From CALROG01 sp943369755 (GTDB taxonomy: Bacteria > Pseudomonadota > Gammaproteobacteria > Burkholderiales > Burkholderiaceae_C), in NCBI GenBank assembly GCA_943369755.1, contig CALROG020000047.1, positions 1-26,439 on the forward strand: a DNA stretch of 26,439 nucleotides. Reading direction: 5' to 3'. Both the position numbers and the translations under genes were made by a program. Shown piece after piece: positions 14,115 to 21,641 of this stretch; position 1 is the stretch's first letter; each line of letters starts with the position of its first letter. A model generated the notes under the pieces. The model was given only the letters and a program-made list of their open reading frames with translations. It was not told the origin of the DNA and ran no database searches.

Positions 14115-15623
14115 ATGGTGACCCGAATCGTCGCGCCTGAAATGGCCAAAAAGGCGGCCACCGCCGTCAGTAAAAACGCCACCCGCGCCGCCAGTGGCAT
14201 GCTGGGCCTGAGCGGTGAGCGCATGTCCAAGGTCGACACGGCCTGGCTGCGCATGGACTCTGCCAGCAACCTGATGATGATCGTCGGCGTCTGGACGCTC
14301 AAGCCCGGCATCAAATACGCCGACCTGTGCCAGCGGGTGCAGGAGCGGTTGCTCAAGTACAACCGCTTTCGCCAAAAGGTGGTGGAAGACACGGCTGGTG
14401 CCACCTGGGTGGAAGACCGAAACTTTGACATCACCAACCATGTGTCGGTGGAGAAACTGCCCAGGCACGCCAAAGGCCAGGCCCAACAGGCGCTGCAAGA
14501 CCGCGTGGGCCTGCTGGCCATGCAGCCGCTGGACCCCAAGCGCCCACTGTGGCACTTCTCGCTGATCGAGGACTACGAAGGCGGAAGCGCGATGATGGTT
14601 CGCATCCACCATTGCATTGCCGACGGCATCGCCCTGATCTCGGTAACCATGTCGCTGGTCGATGGCGGCGCGCCGCCGCCCGAGCGCGCGCGCAAGCAGG
14701 CATCGCATGGCGCTGAAGACTGGATTGCCGACACCCTGATCAAGCCGCTGACCGACATCACCATCAAGGCGCTGGGTGCGGCCGGCGACGGCCTGGCGGG
14801 CTCTTTGCACATGCTGCGCGACCCGCAAAAAGGCATGACCGGTTCACTCGACCTGGCCCGGCTGGCGTACCAGGTGCTCAGCGACGCGGCCGCATTGGCA
14901 TTGATGCCTGACGACTCCAAAACCCGCCTCAAGGGCAAGCCCGGGTGCGCCAAGCGGGTGGCCTGGTGCGAGCCGTTGCCGCTGGACGAGGTCAAGGCCG
15001 TCAGCAAGGCACTGAACTGCTCCATCAACGACGTGCTGCTGAGCTGCGTGGCCGGGGCGATTGGTGAGTACCTGCGGGCACTGGGTGACGACGTCGCGGG
15101 CCAGGAAATCCGCGCGATGATCCCGATCAATTTGCGGCCGCTGGACCAGGCCCACAAGCTTGGCAACCGTTTCGGGCTGGTGCCGCTGGTGCTGCCGATT
15201 GGCATTCAGAACCCGGTTGAGCGGGTGTATGAGGTGCGGCGCCGGATGAATGCGCTCAAAGGCAGCACCCAGCCGCTGCTGGCGTTCGGCCTGCTCGCGG
15301 TGGCGGGGCTTTTGATCAAGCCGGCGCAGGACGCCATGCTCAACCTGTTTGGCAAAAAAACCACCGCGGTCATGACCAACGTGCCAGGCCCGCGCGAGAA
15401 GCTCAAGTTCTTGGGCTCCACGCTTGAGCAAAGCATGTTCTGGGTACCGCAGTCGGGCGATATCGGGCTGGGCGTATCGATCCTGAGCTACGGCGGGGGC
15501 GTGCAGTTCGGTGTGATCACCGACACCGACCTCTGTCCGGACCCGCAGAAGATCATTGATGAGTTCGAGCCCGAATTCGCCAAGCTGGCGCTGGTAACGC
15601 TGATGCTGCCCTGGGGTGAGTAA
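14115..15623 (+). CDS. Wax ester synthase / diacylglycerol acyltransferase (WS/DGAT)
   Basis: 502 residues. It transfers an acyl group from acyl-CoA to a fatty alcohol (wax ester) or diacylglycerol (triacylglycerol), usually at the inner membrane or lipid body surface. The catalytic HHxxxDG motif is intact as HHCIADG at residues 165-171, preceded by PLDPKRPLWHFSLIEDYEG. Further family signatures are DTAWLRMDSASNLM, LNCSINDVLLSCVAGAIGEY, AMIPINLRP, NRFGLVPLVLPIG, AVMTNVPGPREKL and the C-terminal VSILSYGGGVQFGVITD. ATG at 14115 has GGAG five bases before it. Its stop directly abuts the hemerythrin gene's stop on the other strand. With the fatty acyl-CoA reductase at 19625, wax ester formation is the expected output. 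Confidence 0.94.
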   Translation: MVTRIVAPEMAKKAATAVSKNATRAASGMLGLSGERMSKVDTAWLRMDSASNLMMIVGVWTLKPGIKYADLCQRVQERLLKYNRFRQKVVEDTAGATWVEDRNFDITNHVSVEKLPRHAKGQAQQALQDRVGLLAMQPLDPKRPLWHFSLIEDYEGGSAMMVRIHHCIADGIALISVTMSLVDGGAPPPERARKQASHGAEDWIADTLIKPLTDITIKALGAAGDGLAGSLHMLRDPQKGMTGSLDLARLAYQVLSDAAALALMPDDSKTRLKGKPGCAKRVAWCEPLPLDEVKAVSKALNCSINDVLLSCVAGAIGEYLRALGDDVAGQEIRAMIPINLRPLDQAHKLGNRFGLVPLVLPIGIQNPVERVYEVRRRMNALKGSTQPLLAFGLLAVAGLLIKPAQDAMLNLFGKKTTAVMTNVPGPREKLKFLGSTLEQSMFWVPQSGDIGLGVSILSYGGGVQFGVITDTDLCPDPQKIIDEFEPEFAKLALVTLMLPWGE

Positions 15624-16067
15624 TTACAGGGTGGTACGCAGCGTCAGAAATTCGGCTTCGTAGTTTTTTGCCAACGCGAGTTTTTCAGCCTCGCTCAATA
15701 CCTTTCCAGCCAGCGGGAAAAATTTTGTTTCTTCTTCCTGCAGGTGGTGATGCACTTTCTCGGACAGTTTTTTTGCCACAGCCAACCAGCCGGTTTCGTT
15801 TGAGGCTTTGGCCTGTAGCTCTTCTACCAGTTCGTCCATGCCATGGTGCTCGGAAATTGCATGGCGCGAGGCGTTGACAGTGCTGTCATGTGAGAAAAGG
15901 GGAACATAAAGGCAACGCTCCTCCGCAGTGGCGTGGGCCTGTAGTTCACGGCGCAGGTCCAGAAACAGGCGCTGTCGCTGCAGGTCTTGGGGCGGGCTGG
16001 CGAGAAGCTGCGCGCACAGGGCGCGTTGGGTTTCGTGGCTGACCCGCAGTGCTTCAAAGATGTTCAT
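15624..16067 (-). CDS. Hemerythrin-like HHE-domain protein
   Basis: 147 residues from ATG at 16067, since the conserved part begins NIFEALRVSHETQ. The pattern of His and Glu ligands for a di-iron four-helix bundle is present: SHE (His10), LQAHATAEERCLYVPLF, AISEHHGMDELVEEL and KVHHHLQEEETKFFPL. Such proteins bind O2 or NO, or handle iron; the specific role is unknown. The start has only GGTGG close to it. It could be the last gene of the minus-strand run from the patatin gene, 54 bases after the TPR gene's stop. Confidence 0.87.
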   Translation of the reverse strand: MNIFEALRVSHETQRALCAQLLASPPQDLQRQRLFLDLRRELQAHATAEERCLYVPLFSHDSTVNASRHAISEHHGMDELVEELQAKASNETGWLAVAKKLSEKVHHHLQEEETKFFPLAGKVLSEAEKLALAKNYEAEFLTLRTTL

Positions 16068-16121
16068 GCCACCGATTCTGGATGACAGTGCTGCGGCTGC
16101 TTGTAGGCCAGCACCCCGCAC

Positions 16122-16895
16122 TCAGTCAGTCAGCTCAGTCTGTGCCAGCGCGACATCCAGCCGCTCGGCGGCATCGATCGGTTTGAAGGCTGCGGCCTGC
16201 TCATACAAGCGGGTGGCCTCTTTCATTTTGGTGTCGCCTTCGAGCATGGTCAGCCCGTTGGCGTATTCGACCATCGCAATTGGCGACGCCGGGTTGAGTT
16301 TCAGGCCGTCCTGGAACAGCTTCAGGCCCACATCTTTTTTGGCCCCGTAGGTCATCCCGCCAATCAGGGAGCCAACCTTGTCGATCACCTCGGCATGGAA
16401 CGCCGCCAGCGCGATATGCGCGTCGGCGTGGCGCGGCTGCAGCTTGATGGCTTTTTCCAGCGAATCTTTGACCTTGCTGCCCAGCCCCTGCGCCAACGCC
16501 TTGGCCACGCTGATGCCCTGGCTGTAACGCCCCAGCGCATAGGCATGCCAGTACCAGGCGCTTGCGTTCCCGGGGTCGGCTTCGGCCTGGCTTTGCGCGC
16601 GCTGGGCTACTTCCATGAACAAGTCCAAGCGGGATTTTTCCTTCTTCTCCAGATAGGTGGCGTAAATGCTGGTGGCCTTGTTGGCCACAGTGATACCCGC
16701 GTCCCCCGCCTTGAGGCCGGCTTGCAAGGCGAGCTGGAACTCCCCCGCATGGAACAGCGCCCAAGCGTCTAACACGGCGGGCTCCTTCGGGCAGGGCTCG
16801 GCGTCGCCCGCGTGCAGGCGCGCCCAGTGCTTGTGTACCGTGGCAGCGTCAAATGGGTATTCGCCAGCGTGGGGGAAAGGCGTCCACTTGGGCAT
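16122..16895 (-). CDS. TPR-like helical-repeat protein, function unknown
   Basis: 257 residues with no signal peptide. It consists of tetratricopeptide-like helix pairs: DAWALFHAGEFQLALQAGLK, ASAWYWHAYALGRYSQGISV, KDSLEKAIKLQPRHADAHIA, VGLKLFQDGLKLNPASPIAM and MKEATRLYEQAAAFKPIDAA. At least four repeats have the Trp/Tyr-Ala-Pro spacing of TPRs. The N-terminus (PKWTPFPHAGEYPFDAATV) looks like a conserved family-specific cap. It probably acts as a protein-binding scaffold, but no partner can be named. It begins 17 bases after the TetR gene's stop, inside the same minus-strand run. Confidence 0.85.
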   Translation of the reverse strand: MPKWTPFPHAGEYPFDAATVHKHWARLHAGDAEPCPKEPAVLDAWALFHAGEFQLALQAGLKAGDAGITVANKATSIYATYLEKKEKSRLDLFMEVAQRAQSQAEADPGNASAWYWHAYALGRYSQGISVAKALAQGLGSKVKDSLEKAIKLQPRHADAHIALAAFHAEVIDKVGSLIGGMTYGAKKDVGLKLFQDGLKLNPASPIAMVEYANGLTMLEGDTKMKEATRLYEQAAAFKPIDAAERLDVALAQTELTD

Positions 16896-16912
16896 GGAGT
16901 CTCCTTGGGTTT

Positions 16913-17575
16913 TCAGCTCTGTTGGCTGTTGTAGGCACCGACCAACCCCAGCAAGTGCATGCGCTGGCCCTGCTCCAGATAGGGTACCAGCAGGTTCAGC
17001 ACATGGTGGGCACCGCGCAGCAAGGCCAGTTGGGCGCTTTCAGGCTCCAGCGCGCGGCGCGGGTCACGCACGTATTCATAGCTCAGCCAATAGGTCAGCA
17101 CCACCACCATGCTGGTGGCGGTGGCCTCGACTTCGCGCGAGTCAATGCTGACCGCGCCGCTGCGGCTCATGCCGTCCAGGAGCGCCTTGACGGCGCGGGT
17201 CTTGTTTTTCAGCACCCACTGAAAATGCGTCTCAAGCCGCCGGTTCTTGCTCAGCAGATCATTCAGATCGCGGTACAAAAACCGGTACTGCCAGATCAGC
17301 TCAAACAGTGTGTGCATGAAGAACCAGGCGTCCTCCACGTCGCGCACGCCATCGCTGGCGTTGAGCAGCTCGCTCAAGCTGCGTTCGTAGCGGTCAAACA
17401 GGCTGTTGATCAGCTCGTCCTTGGCCGGATAGTGGTAGTACAGGTTGCCGGGGCTGATGTTGAGCTCGGCTGAAATCAGCGTCGTCGAGACGTTCGGCTC
17501 ACCAAAGCGGTTGAACAGTTCGAGGCTTACCTCAAGGATGCGCTCTGCGGTACGGCGAGGCGCTTTTTTTACCAT
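16913..17575 (-). CDS. TetR/AcrR family transcriptional regulator
   Basis: 220 residues. The N-terminal DNA-binding domain is typical: RRTAERILEVSLELFNRFGE, then VSTTLISAELNISPGNLYYH and YPAKDELINSLF. The C-terminal ligand-binding half (FMHTLFELIWQYRFLYRDLN, LLSKNRRLETHFQWVLKN) resembles the TetR group found beside fatty-acid and PHA genes in pseudomonads and betaproteobacteria. It starts six bases after the patatin gene's stop, so the two are co-transcribed. Autoregulation of the patatin operon and control of nearby lipid genes by an acyl ligand are plausible but not shown by sequence. Confidence 0.92.
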   Translation of the reverse strand: MVKKAPRRTAERILEVSLELFNRFGEPNVSTTLISAELNISPGNLYYHYPAKDELINSLFDRYERSLSELLNASDGVRDVEDAWFFMHTLFELIWQYRFLYRDLNDLLSKNRRLETHFQWVLKNKTRAVKALLDGMSRSGAVSIDSREVEATATSMVVVLTYWLSYEYVRDPRRALEPESAQLALLRGAHHVLNLLVPYLEQGQRMHLLGLVGAYNSQQS

Positions 17576-17581
17576 GATGGT

Positions 17582-18820
17582 CTACCTCTGTGTTTGCAGT
17601 GCGACGACATGGCCCAGGTCGTCCATTACTTCTTGCAGCGATGCAATGGCCTGGCCAACGCGGGTGGGCGACTTAGGGGGCGTGAGCAGATGGCGTTTGG
17701 GATCATCAAGCGCGTCGGCGCGCAGGCTGATGCCGTGGCGCGCGAGCTTGGCCGAAAGGCTGGTGCGCCGCGTGCGCAGCAAGGCGCGGGTTTGCTGGTA
17801 GGCATGCTCGGCCAATGCACGACGCTGGCCATAGCTGAAGGTGTTGGCAAGGTACAACTCGGGGTCGCGGTGGTCGGGCTCGACCAGCACGATGTCGGTG
17901 CCCGGGTAGGCACGCTCGTAGTGCTTCATGCCCAGTTCCATGCGCGAATGGATCATCGAGCGGAAGGTCTGGCTCAATACCGCAGGCAGCCCGCCATCAA
18001 TGATGCGGGGGATGCTGCGCTTCTCGGGCGGCAGGCCCTTGCGCATCACCCGCTCGCCTTGCGCAGCGGTGGCGTTGAAGGGTACGAGCGGGTTCAGGCA
18101 CAGCATCAGGTCGATGCCTTCGTCCAGTGCCACCGAGGCATGCATCGTCTTCTTGAGGGCCCCGTCAACAAAGTAGTTTTCATCGATCTCCACCGGTGGG
18201 AACAGCCCCGGGAGCGCAGAACTGGCCTGCACCGCCTTGGAGATCGGCACATGGTCCCACCCGGGTTGGCCAAACGGCGCGGCTTCTCCGCTGTCCAGAT
18301 TGGTGGCTACCAGGGTGAGCCGGGTCTTGAGCTTACGGAAGTCGTTGGTGCGACCTTCACGGGTGAACAGCCGTTCAAGGCGTGCATGTACTTCGTCGTT
18401 GGAAAAAATGCCGGTAGGCAGCCCCGGGCCGAGGCGCTCCAGCGCGCCGGTCAACGACTTGCGCCCCACGGTGAGCTGCCACAGCGCCGATGCTACCAAG
18501 CCGGGGGCCATGATGGCGCGGCGAGCAAACTCGCTGTAGGCGGGCACCATCAGCCACGACGGGTCGAACACTTCCGAGGTGCTGTTGTCGTTCTCGATGA
18601 AAGAGGCGCACAGGGCGCGTGGCGTCATGCCGTTGGCTAGGCCCGCGGCAATGAAGCCACCTGCCGATACGCCAACATAGTGGTCGAGCCGGTTCAGGTC
18701 GATACCGCTCAACGATTCGCCCAGTGCACAAAGGGCACCGATTTCATAGATGGCACCGAGCGGGCCGCCGCCTGCCAGCGCCAGGGCGATTCGGGGAGAG
18801 GAGTTTTTCGCAAGTGTCAT
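17582..18820 (-). CDS. Patatin-like phospholipase/acyl hydrolase
   Basis: 412 residues from ATG at 18820. The longer frame from 18886 runs into the phasin terminator and is rejected. The Ser-Asp dyad lipase motifs are intact: oxyanion loop AGGGPLG (residues 16-22), nucleophile elbow GVSAG (Ser52), and catalytic Asp in YFVDGALKK (Asp219). The SSALPGLFPPVEID segment before it is typical of bacterial patatins. It would hydrolyse acyl-ester bonds of phospholipids or neutral lipids. No signal peptide is visible. The close company of WS/DGAT, ACBP and phasin genes suggests a role in turnover of storage lipid, which is inference. It is the first gene of a minus-strand run with the TetR regulator. 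Confidence 0.92.
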   Translation of the reverse strand: MTLAKNSSPRIALALAGGGPLGAIYEIGALCALGESLSGIDLNRLDHYVGVSAGGFIAAGLANGMTPRALCASFIENDNSTSEVFDPSWLMVPAYSEFARRAIMAPGLVASALWQLTVGRKSLTGALERLGPGLPTGIFSNDEVHARLERLFTREGRTNDFRKLKTRLTLVATNLDSGEAAPFGQPGWDHVPISKAVQASSALPGLFPPVEIDENYFVDGALKKTMHASVALDEGIDLMLCLNPLVPFNATAAQGERVMRKGLPPEKRSIPRIIDGGLPAVLSQTFRSMIHSRMELGMKHYERAYPGTDIVLVEPDHRDPELYLANTFSYGQRRALAEHAYQQTRALLRTRRTSLSAKLARHGISLRADALDDPKRHLLTPPKSPTRVGQAIASLQEVMDDLGHVVALQTQR

Positions 18821-18847
18821 GTCAGTGCAGTGTAGGGGGCTGTCGCA

Positions 18848-18876
18848 GCGCTTATTGCTGCAACGCAGCAAAGCGC
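18848..18876. repeat. Inverted repeat in the patatin leader
   Basis: The arms GCGCTT + TGCTG and CAGCA + AAGCGC can form an 11-bp stem with a two-base bulge and a five-base loop. It lies between the phasin terminator and the patatin start, with no T-tract on either side. It could be a transcript hairpin or an operator. Confidence 0.45.
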
Positions 18877-18884
18877 ACGGGCAC

Positions 18885-18906
18885 AAAAAAGGGCGCCGAA
18901 GCGCCC
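18885..18906 (-). terminator. Rho-independent terminator of the phasin gene
   Basis: On the minus strand GGGCGC-TTCG-GCGCCC is followed directly by six T. A perfect 6-bp GC stem with a UUCG tetraloop and U-tract, 20 bases after the phasin stop, is a textbook intrinsic terminator. It separates the phasin transcript from the patatin operon on the same strand. Confidence 0.88.
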
Positions 18907-18926
18907 CATTTGCAAATGCGAAGTAA

Positions 18927-19421
18927 TCAAGCTAACTTGCGAGCTGCGCGCTTGGCCGGGGCCTTGGCAGCAGGTTTTGCGGCAGCGCGCGGTGCGCCAG
19001 CCGATTTGGCGCTCAGCTTGGCCACATTGGCATTGAGTTCGTCGATGCGCGCGATCAGGGCATCAATGTCTTTGGCGGACGGCACGCCCAGCTTGTTCAA
19101 CGCCTTTGAGACGCGGTCTTCAAAGATGTTTTCCAGTTTGTCCCACTGGCCCGAGGCCTTGGAGGAGATGTCGGTGGCCATGTTGGCCATTTTGTTGGTG
19201 GCCTCGGAGATCTTTTCTTCCGCCACAGCCTGGGTCTTGCGCTGAATGCTCAGGCCTTCCTTGACCAGCGTTTCGAAGACTTTGCCGCCTTCTTCCTGGG
19301 CCTTGGAGAAAGCCCCCAGGCCCGCCAGCCAGATTTGCTGGGCCGACTCTTTGACAGTACCCGACAGATGCGCGCCCGACTTGGTATCGGTGCTGCCAGC
19401 TTTTTGCATTTTCTTGACCAT
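18927..19421 (-). CDS. Phasin (PHA granule-associated protein, PhaI/PhaF family)
   Basis: 164 residues from ATG at 19421, with GGAGA five bases upstream. The body matches the PF05597 phasin family: VKESAQQIWLAGLGAFSKAQ, EEGGKVFETLVKEGLSIQRK, and a long amphipathic helical region with KLENIFEDRVSKALNKLGVP. A leucine-zipper-like segment follows (IDALIARIDELNANVAKLSA). The last ~25 residues are Ala/Lys/Pro-rich (AAKPAAKAPAKRAARK), like the histone-like tail of PhaF, which binds DNA and helps partition granules. It would coat the surface of PHA (or lipid) granules. It is monocistronic with its own terminator and divergent from the fatty acyl-CoA reductase gene. Confidence 0.92.
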   Translation of the reverse strand: MVKKMQKAGSTDTKSGAHLSGTVKESAQQIWLAGLGAFSKAQEEGGKVFETLVKEGLSIQRKTQAVAEEKISEATNKMANMATDISSKASGQWDKLENIFEDRVSKALNKLGVPSAKDIDALIARIDELNANVAKLSAKSAGAPRAAAKPAAKAPAKRAARKLA

Positions 19422-19624
19422 GAGGGTCTCCAGGAAGTGAGGTTGAATTGAGCGCACACACGATTGGTGACGCATGCAGCCAACTTTAAGCCTGTGCAGC
19501 GGCGGCGTTTAGGGTTGGCCTCCTAAATCCATAGGGGAGCGTGCCTAGCCGTGGCGCGGGTTTCTGCTGAATGGTGCAGCGCACGCTTTAGGCAAGAATG
19601 CCTGATCGTTTTCAGGAGAAGTTC
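19422..19624. promoter_or_regulatory. Divergent regulatory region, phasin / fatty acyl-CoA reductase
   Basis: At 203 bases this is the longest non-coding stretch in the window. It holds TTTAGG-N8-CCTAAA (19508-19527) and AGGCA-AGAA-TGCCT (19590-19603), the latter just upstream of the reductase ribosome site AGGAGA (19614-19619). No strong sigma-70 hexamers were found. The inverted repeats are candidate operators, for example for the TetR protein encoded at 16913. Confidence 0.5.
19508..19527. repeat. Palindromic candidate operator TTTAGG-N8-CCTAAA
   Basis: Perfect 6-bp arms with an 8-bp spacer lie in the divergent promoter region, about 87 bases from the phasin start and 98 from the reductase start. 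Size and symmetry suit a dimeric regulator. There is no direct evidence of binding. Confidence 0.4.
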
Positions 19625-21610
19625 ATGCAGTATTTCGTCACCGGTGCAACTGGGTTCATCGGCAAGCGCCTTGTCAAGAAGCTGCTACAGCGCAAAGGCG
19701 CGGTAGTTCACTTCCTTATCCGCAAGGAGAGCGAGTCAAAGGTGGCGGGGCTGCGGGAGTTTTGGGGTGCCAGCGCGGCCAAAGCGGTGCCGGTGTTTGG
19801 CGACCTCACGGCCAAGAAGCTGGGCGTGGGGTCGGACGACGTCAAAAAGCTCAAGGGCCAAGTCGACCATTTCTACCACCTGGCCGCTGTGTACGACCTC
19901 GGGGCAGACGAAGAGAGCCAGATCGCGGTCAACATCGAGGGCACGCGAAACACGGTGGAGCTTGCGAAGGCCATCGACGCCGGGCACTTCCACCACGTTT
20001 CTTCAATTGCCGCTGCGGGCCTGTATGAGGGTGTGTTCCGCGAAGACATGTTCGAAGAGGCCGAGAACTACGACCACCCCTACTTCATGACCAAGCACGA
20101 GAGCGAAAAAATCGTGCGCAAAGAATGCAAGGTGCCATGGTCGGTTTACCGCCCGGCCATGGTGGTGGGCGACAGCCAGACCGGCGAGATGGACAAAATC
20201 GACGGGCCGTACTACTTCTTCAAGCTGATCCAGCGCATGCGCCAGTTGATGCCGCCATGGATGCCCGCTGTGGGCCTGGAAGGTGGACGCATCAATATTG
20301 TGCCGGTGGACTTCGTGGTGGACGCGCTTGACCACATCAGCCACAAGGCCGAGATTGCCAAGCGTTGCTTTCACCTGGTGGACCCGGTGGGATACCGCGT
20401 GGGCGATGTGCTTGACATCTTCAGCAGGGCGGCACATGCGCCCAAGATGAACCTGTTCATCAATGCCGCATTGCTGGGCTTCATTCCAAAGAGCGTCAAG
20501 AAGGGCTTGATGGCGGTGGCACCGGTTCGCCGAATCCGCAACGCCATCATGAAGGACCTGGGCCTGCCCGAGGACATGCTGACCTTCGTCAACTACCCCA
20601 CCCGCTTTGACTGCCGCGACACGCTGGCCGCGCTCAAGGGTTCGGGCGTCGAGTGCCCGAACCTCAAGGACTACGCCTGGCGCCTGTGGGACTACTGGGA
20701 GCGCCATCTTGACCCTGACCTGCATATTGACCGCTCGTTGCGCGGCACAGTGGCGGGCAAAGTGGTGCTTGTCACCGGTGGTTCGTCGGGCATTGGCCTG
20801 GCGGCAGCGCACAAGTTTGCCGAAGCGGGAGCCATCACCCTCATTTGCGGCCGTGATCAGGACAAGCTCGACGAAGCCTGCAAGGAGGCCAAGGCCAAGG
20901 GCTATGAATTCATTGCTTACGCGACCGACATTGCCGATATGGCGGATGCCGACCGGTTTACCCAGCTACTTGTACAAAACCACGGCGGCGTGGATTTCCT
21001 GATCAACAATGCGGGCCGTTCAATTCGTCGCGCCATTGAGGCCAGCTACGACCGTTTCCATGATTTCGAACGCACCATGCAGCTCAACTATTTTGGTTGC
21101 CTGCGCGTGACCATGGGCTTGTTGCCGGGCATGGTGGAAAAGCGCAAAGGCCATGTGGTCAACATCAGCTCGATTGGGGTGCTGACCAACGCACCGCGCT
21201 TCTCGGCCTATGTGGCGTCCAAGGCCGCATTGGATGCCTGGACGCGCTGCGCGTCCAGCGAGTTCGCGGATCGCGGCATCACCTTCACCACCATCAACAT
21301 GCCGCTGGTGCGCACGCCGATGATTGCGCCGACCAACATCTACAACAACGTGCCCACACTGGCACCTGAAGAGGCGGCCGACATGATTGCCGAGGCCTGC
21401 ATTTACAAGCCGGTGCGCGTCGCCACCCGTCTGGGCATCACTGGCCAGTTGCTGCACGCACTGCTTCCGCGGGTAGCGCAGATTGCGATGAACACCAGTT
21501 TCCGGATGTTCCCGGACTCATCGGCCGCCAAGGGCGAAAAGGGTGCCAAGCCGCAGCTTTCTCCCGAAGCCATCGCCATGCAGCAGATGATGCGGGGCAT
21601 CCACTTCTGA
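19625..21610 (+). CDS. Two-domain fatty acyl-CoA reductase (alcohol-forming, Marinobacter FAR-like)
   Basis: 661 residues from ATG at 19625, which has AGGAGA five bases upstream; the frame from 19598 has no such site. Two Rossmann reductase domains are fused. The N-terminal extended-SDR domain has GATGFIG at 7-13, HLAAVYDLGADEE, VSSIAAAGLYEG and Tyr153-x3-Lys157 (YFMTK). The C-terminal classical-SDR domain has GGSSGIG near 384, NNAGRSIRR near 461 and the Tyr-x3-Lys of YVASK near 529. Length and sequence closely match my memory of the 661-residue Marinobacter enzyme (Maqu_2220) that reduces fatty acyl-CoA or aldehydes to fatty alcohols with NADPH. The alcohol is a WS/DGAT substrate, and a WS/DGAT gene lies at 14115. 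It is convergent with the TolC-like gene. Confidence 0.92.
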   Translation: MQYFVTGATGFIGKRLVKKLLQRKGAVVHFLIRKESESKVAGLREFWGASAAKAVPVFGDLTAKKLGVGSDDVKKLKGQVDHFYHLAAVYDLGADEESQIAVNIEGTRNTVELAKAIDAGHFHHVSSIAAAGLYEGVFREDMFEEAENYDHPYFMTKHESEKIVRKECKVPWSVYRPAMVVGDSQTGEMDKIDGPYYFFKLIQRMRQLMPPWMPAVGLEGGRINIVPVDFVVDALDHISHKAEIAKRCFHLVDPVGYRVGDVLDIFSRAAHAPKMNLFINAALLGFIPKSVKKGLMAVAPVRRIRNAIMKDLGLPEDMLTFVNYPTRFDCRDTLAALKGSGVECPNLKDYAWRLWDYWERHLDPDLHIDRSLRGTVAGKVVLVTGGSSGIGLAAAHKFAEAGAITLICGRDQDKLDEACKEAKAKGYEFIAYATDIADMADADRFTQLLVQNHGGVDFLINNAGRSIRRAIEASYDRFHDFERTMQLNYFGCLRVTMGLLPGMVEKRKGHVVNISSIGVLTNAPRFSAYVASKAALDAWTRCASSEFADRGITFTTINMPLVRTPMIAPTNIYNNVPTLAPEEAADMIAEACIYKPVRVATRLGITGQLLHALLPRVAQIAMNTSFRMFPDSSAAKGEKGAKPQLSPEAIAMQQMMRGIHF

Positions 21611-21620
21611 TGCCCTGAGG

Positions 21621-21641
21621 TTGGCTCAGTGCTTGAGCCAA
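21621..21641. terminator. Hairpin between convergent reductase and TolC genes
   Basis: TTGGCTCA-GTGCT-TGAGCCAA is a perfect 8-bp inverted repeat with a five-base loop. It overlaps the tolC-like stop codon and lies 11 bases after the reductase stop. No T-tract follows on either strand, so it is a possible bidirectional or weak terminator or a 3' stabilising hairpin. Confidence 0.5.

Noticed and set aside
13956..14828. Long N-terminal extension of the acyl-CoA-binding protein frame
   Set aside because: It runs antisense through the WS/DGAT gene. ATG 13955 has a good ribosome site and gives the exact ACBP length.
19625..21610. Possible artificial fusion of two separate SDR genes
   Set aside because: The 661-residue two-domain layout matches the recalled Marinobacter FAR architecture, with no internal stop or start break, so it is one natural gene.
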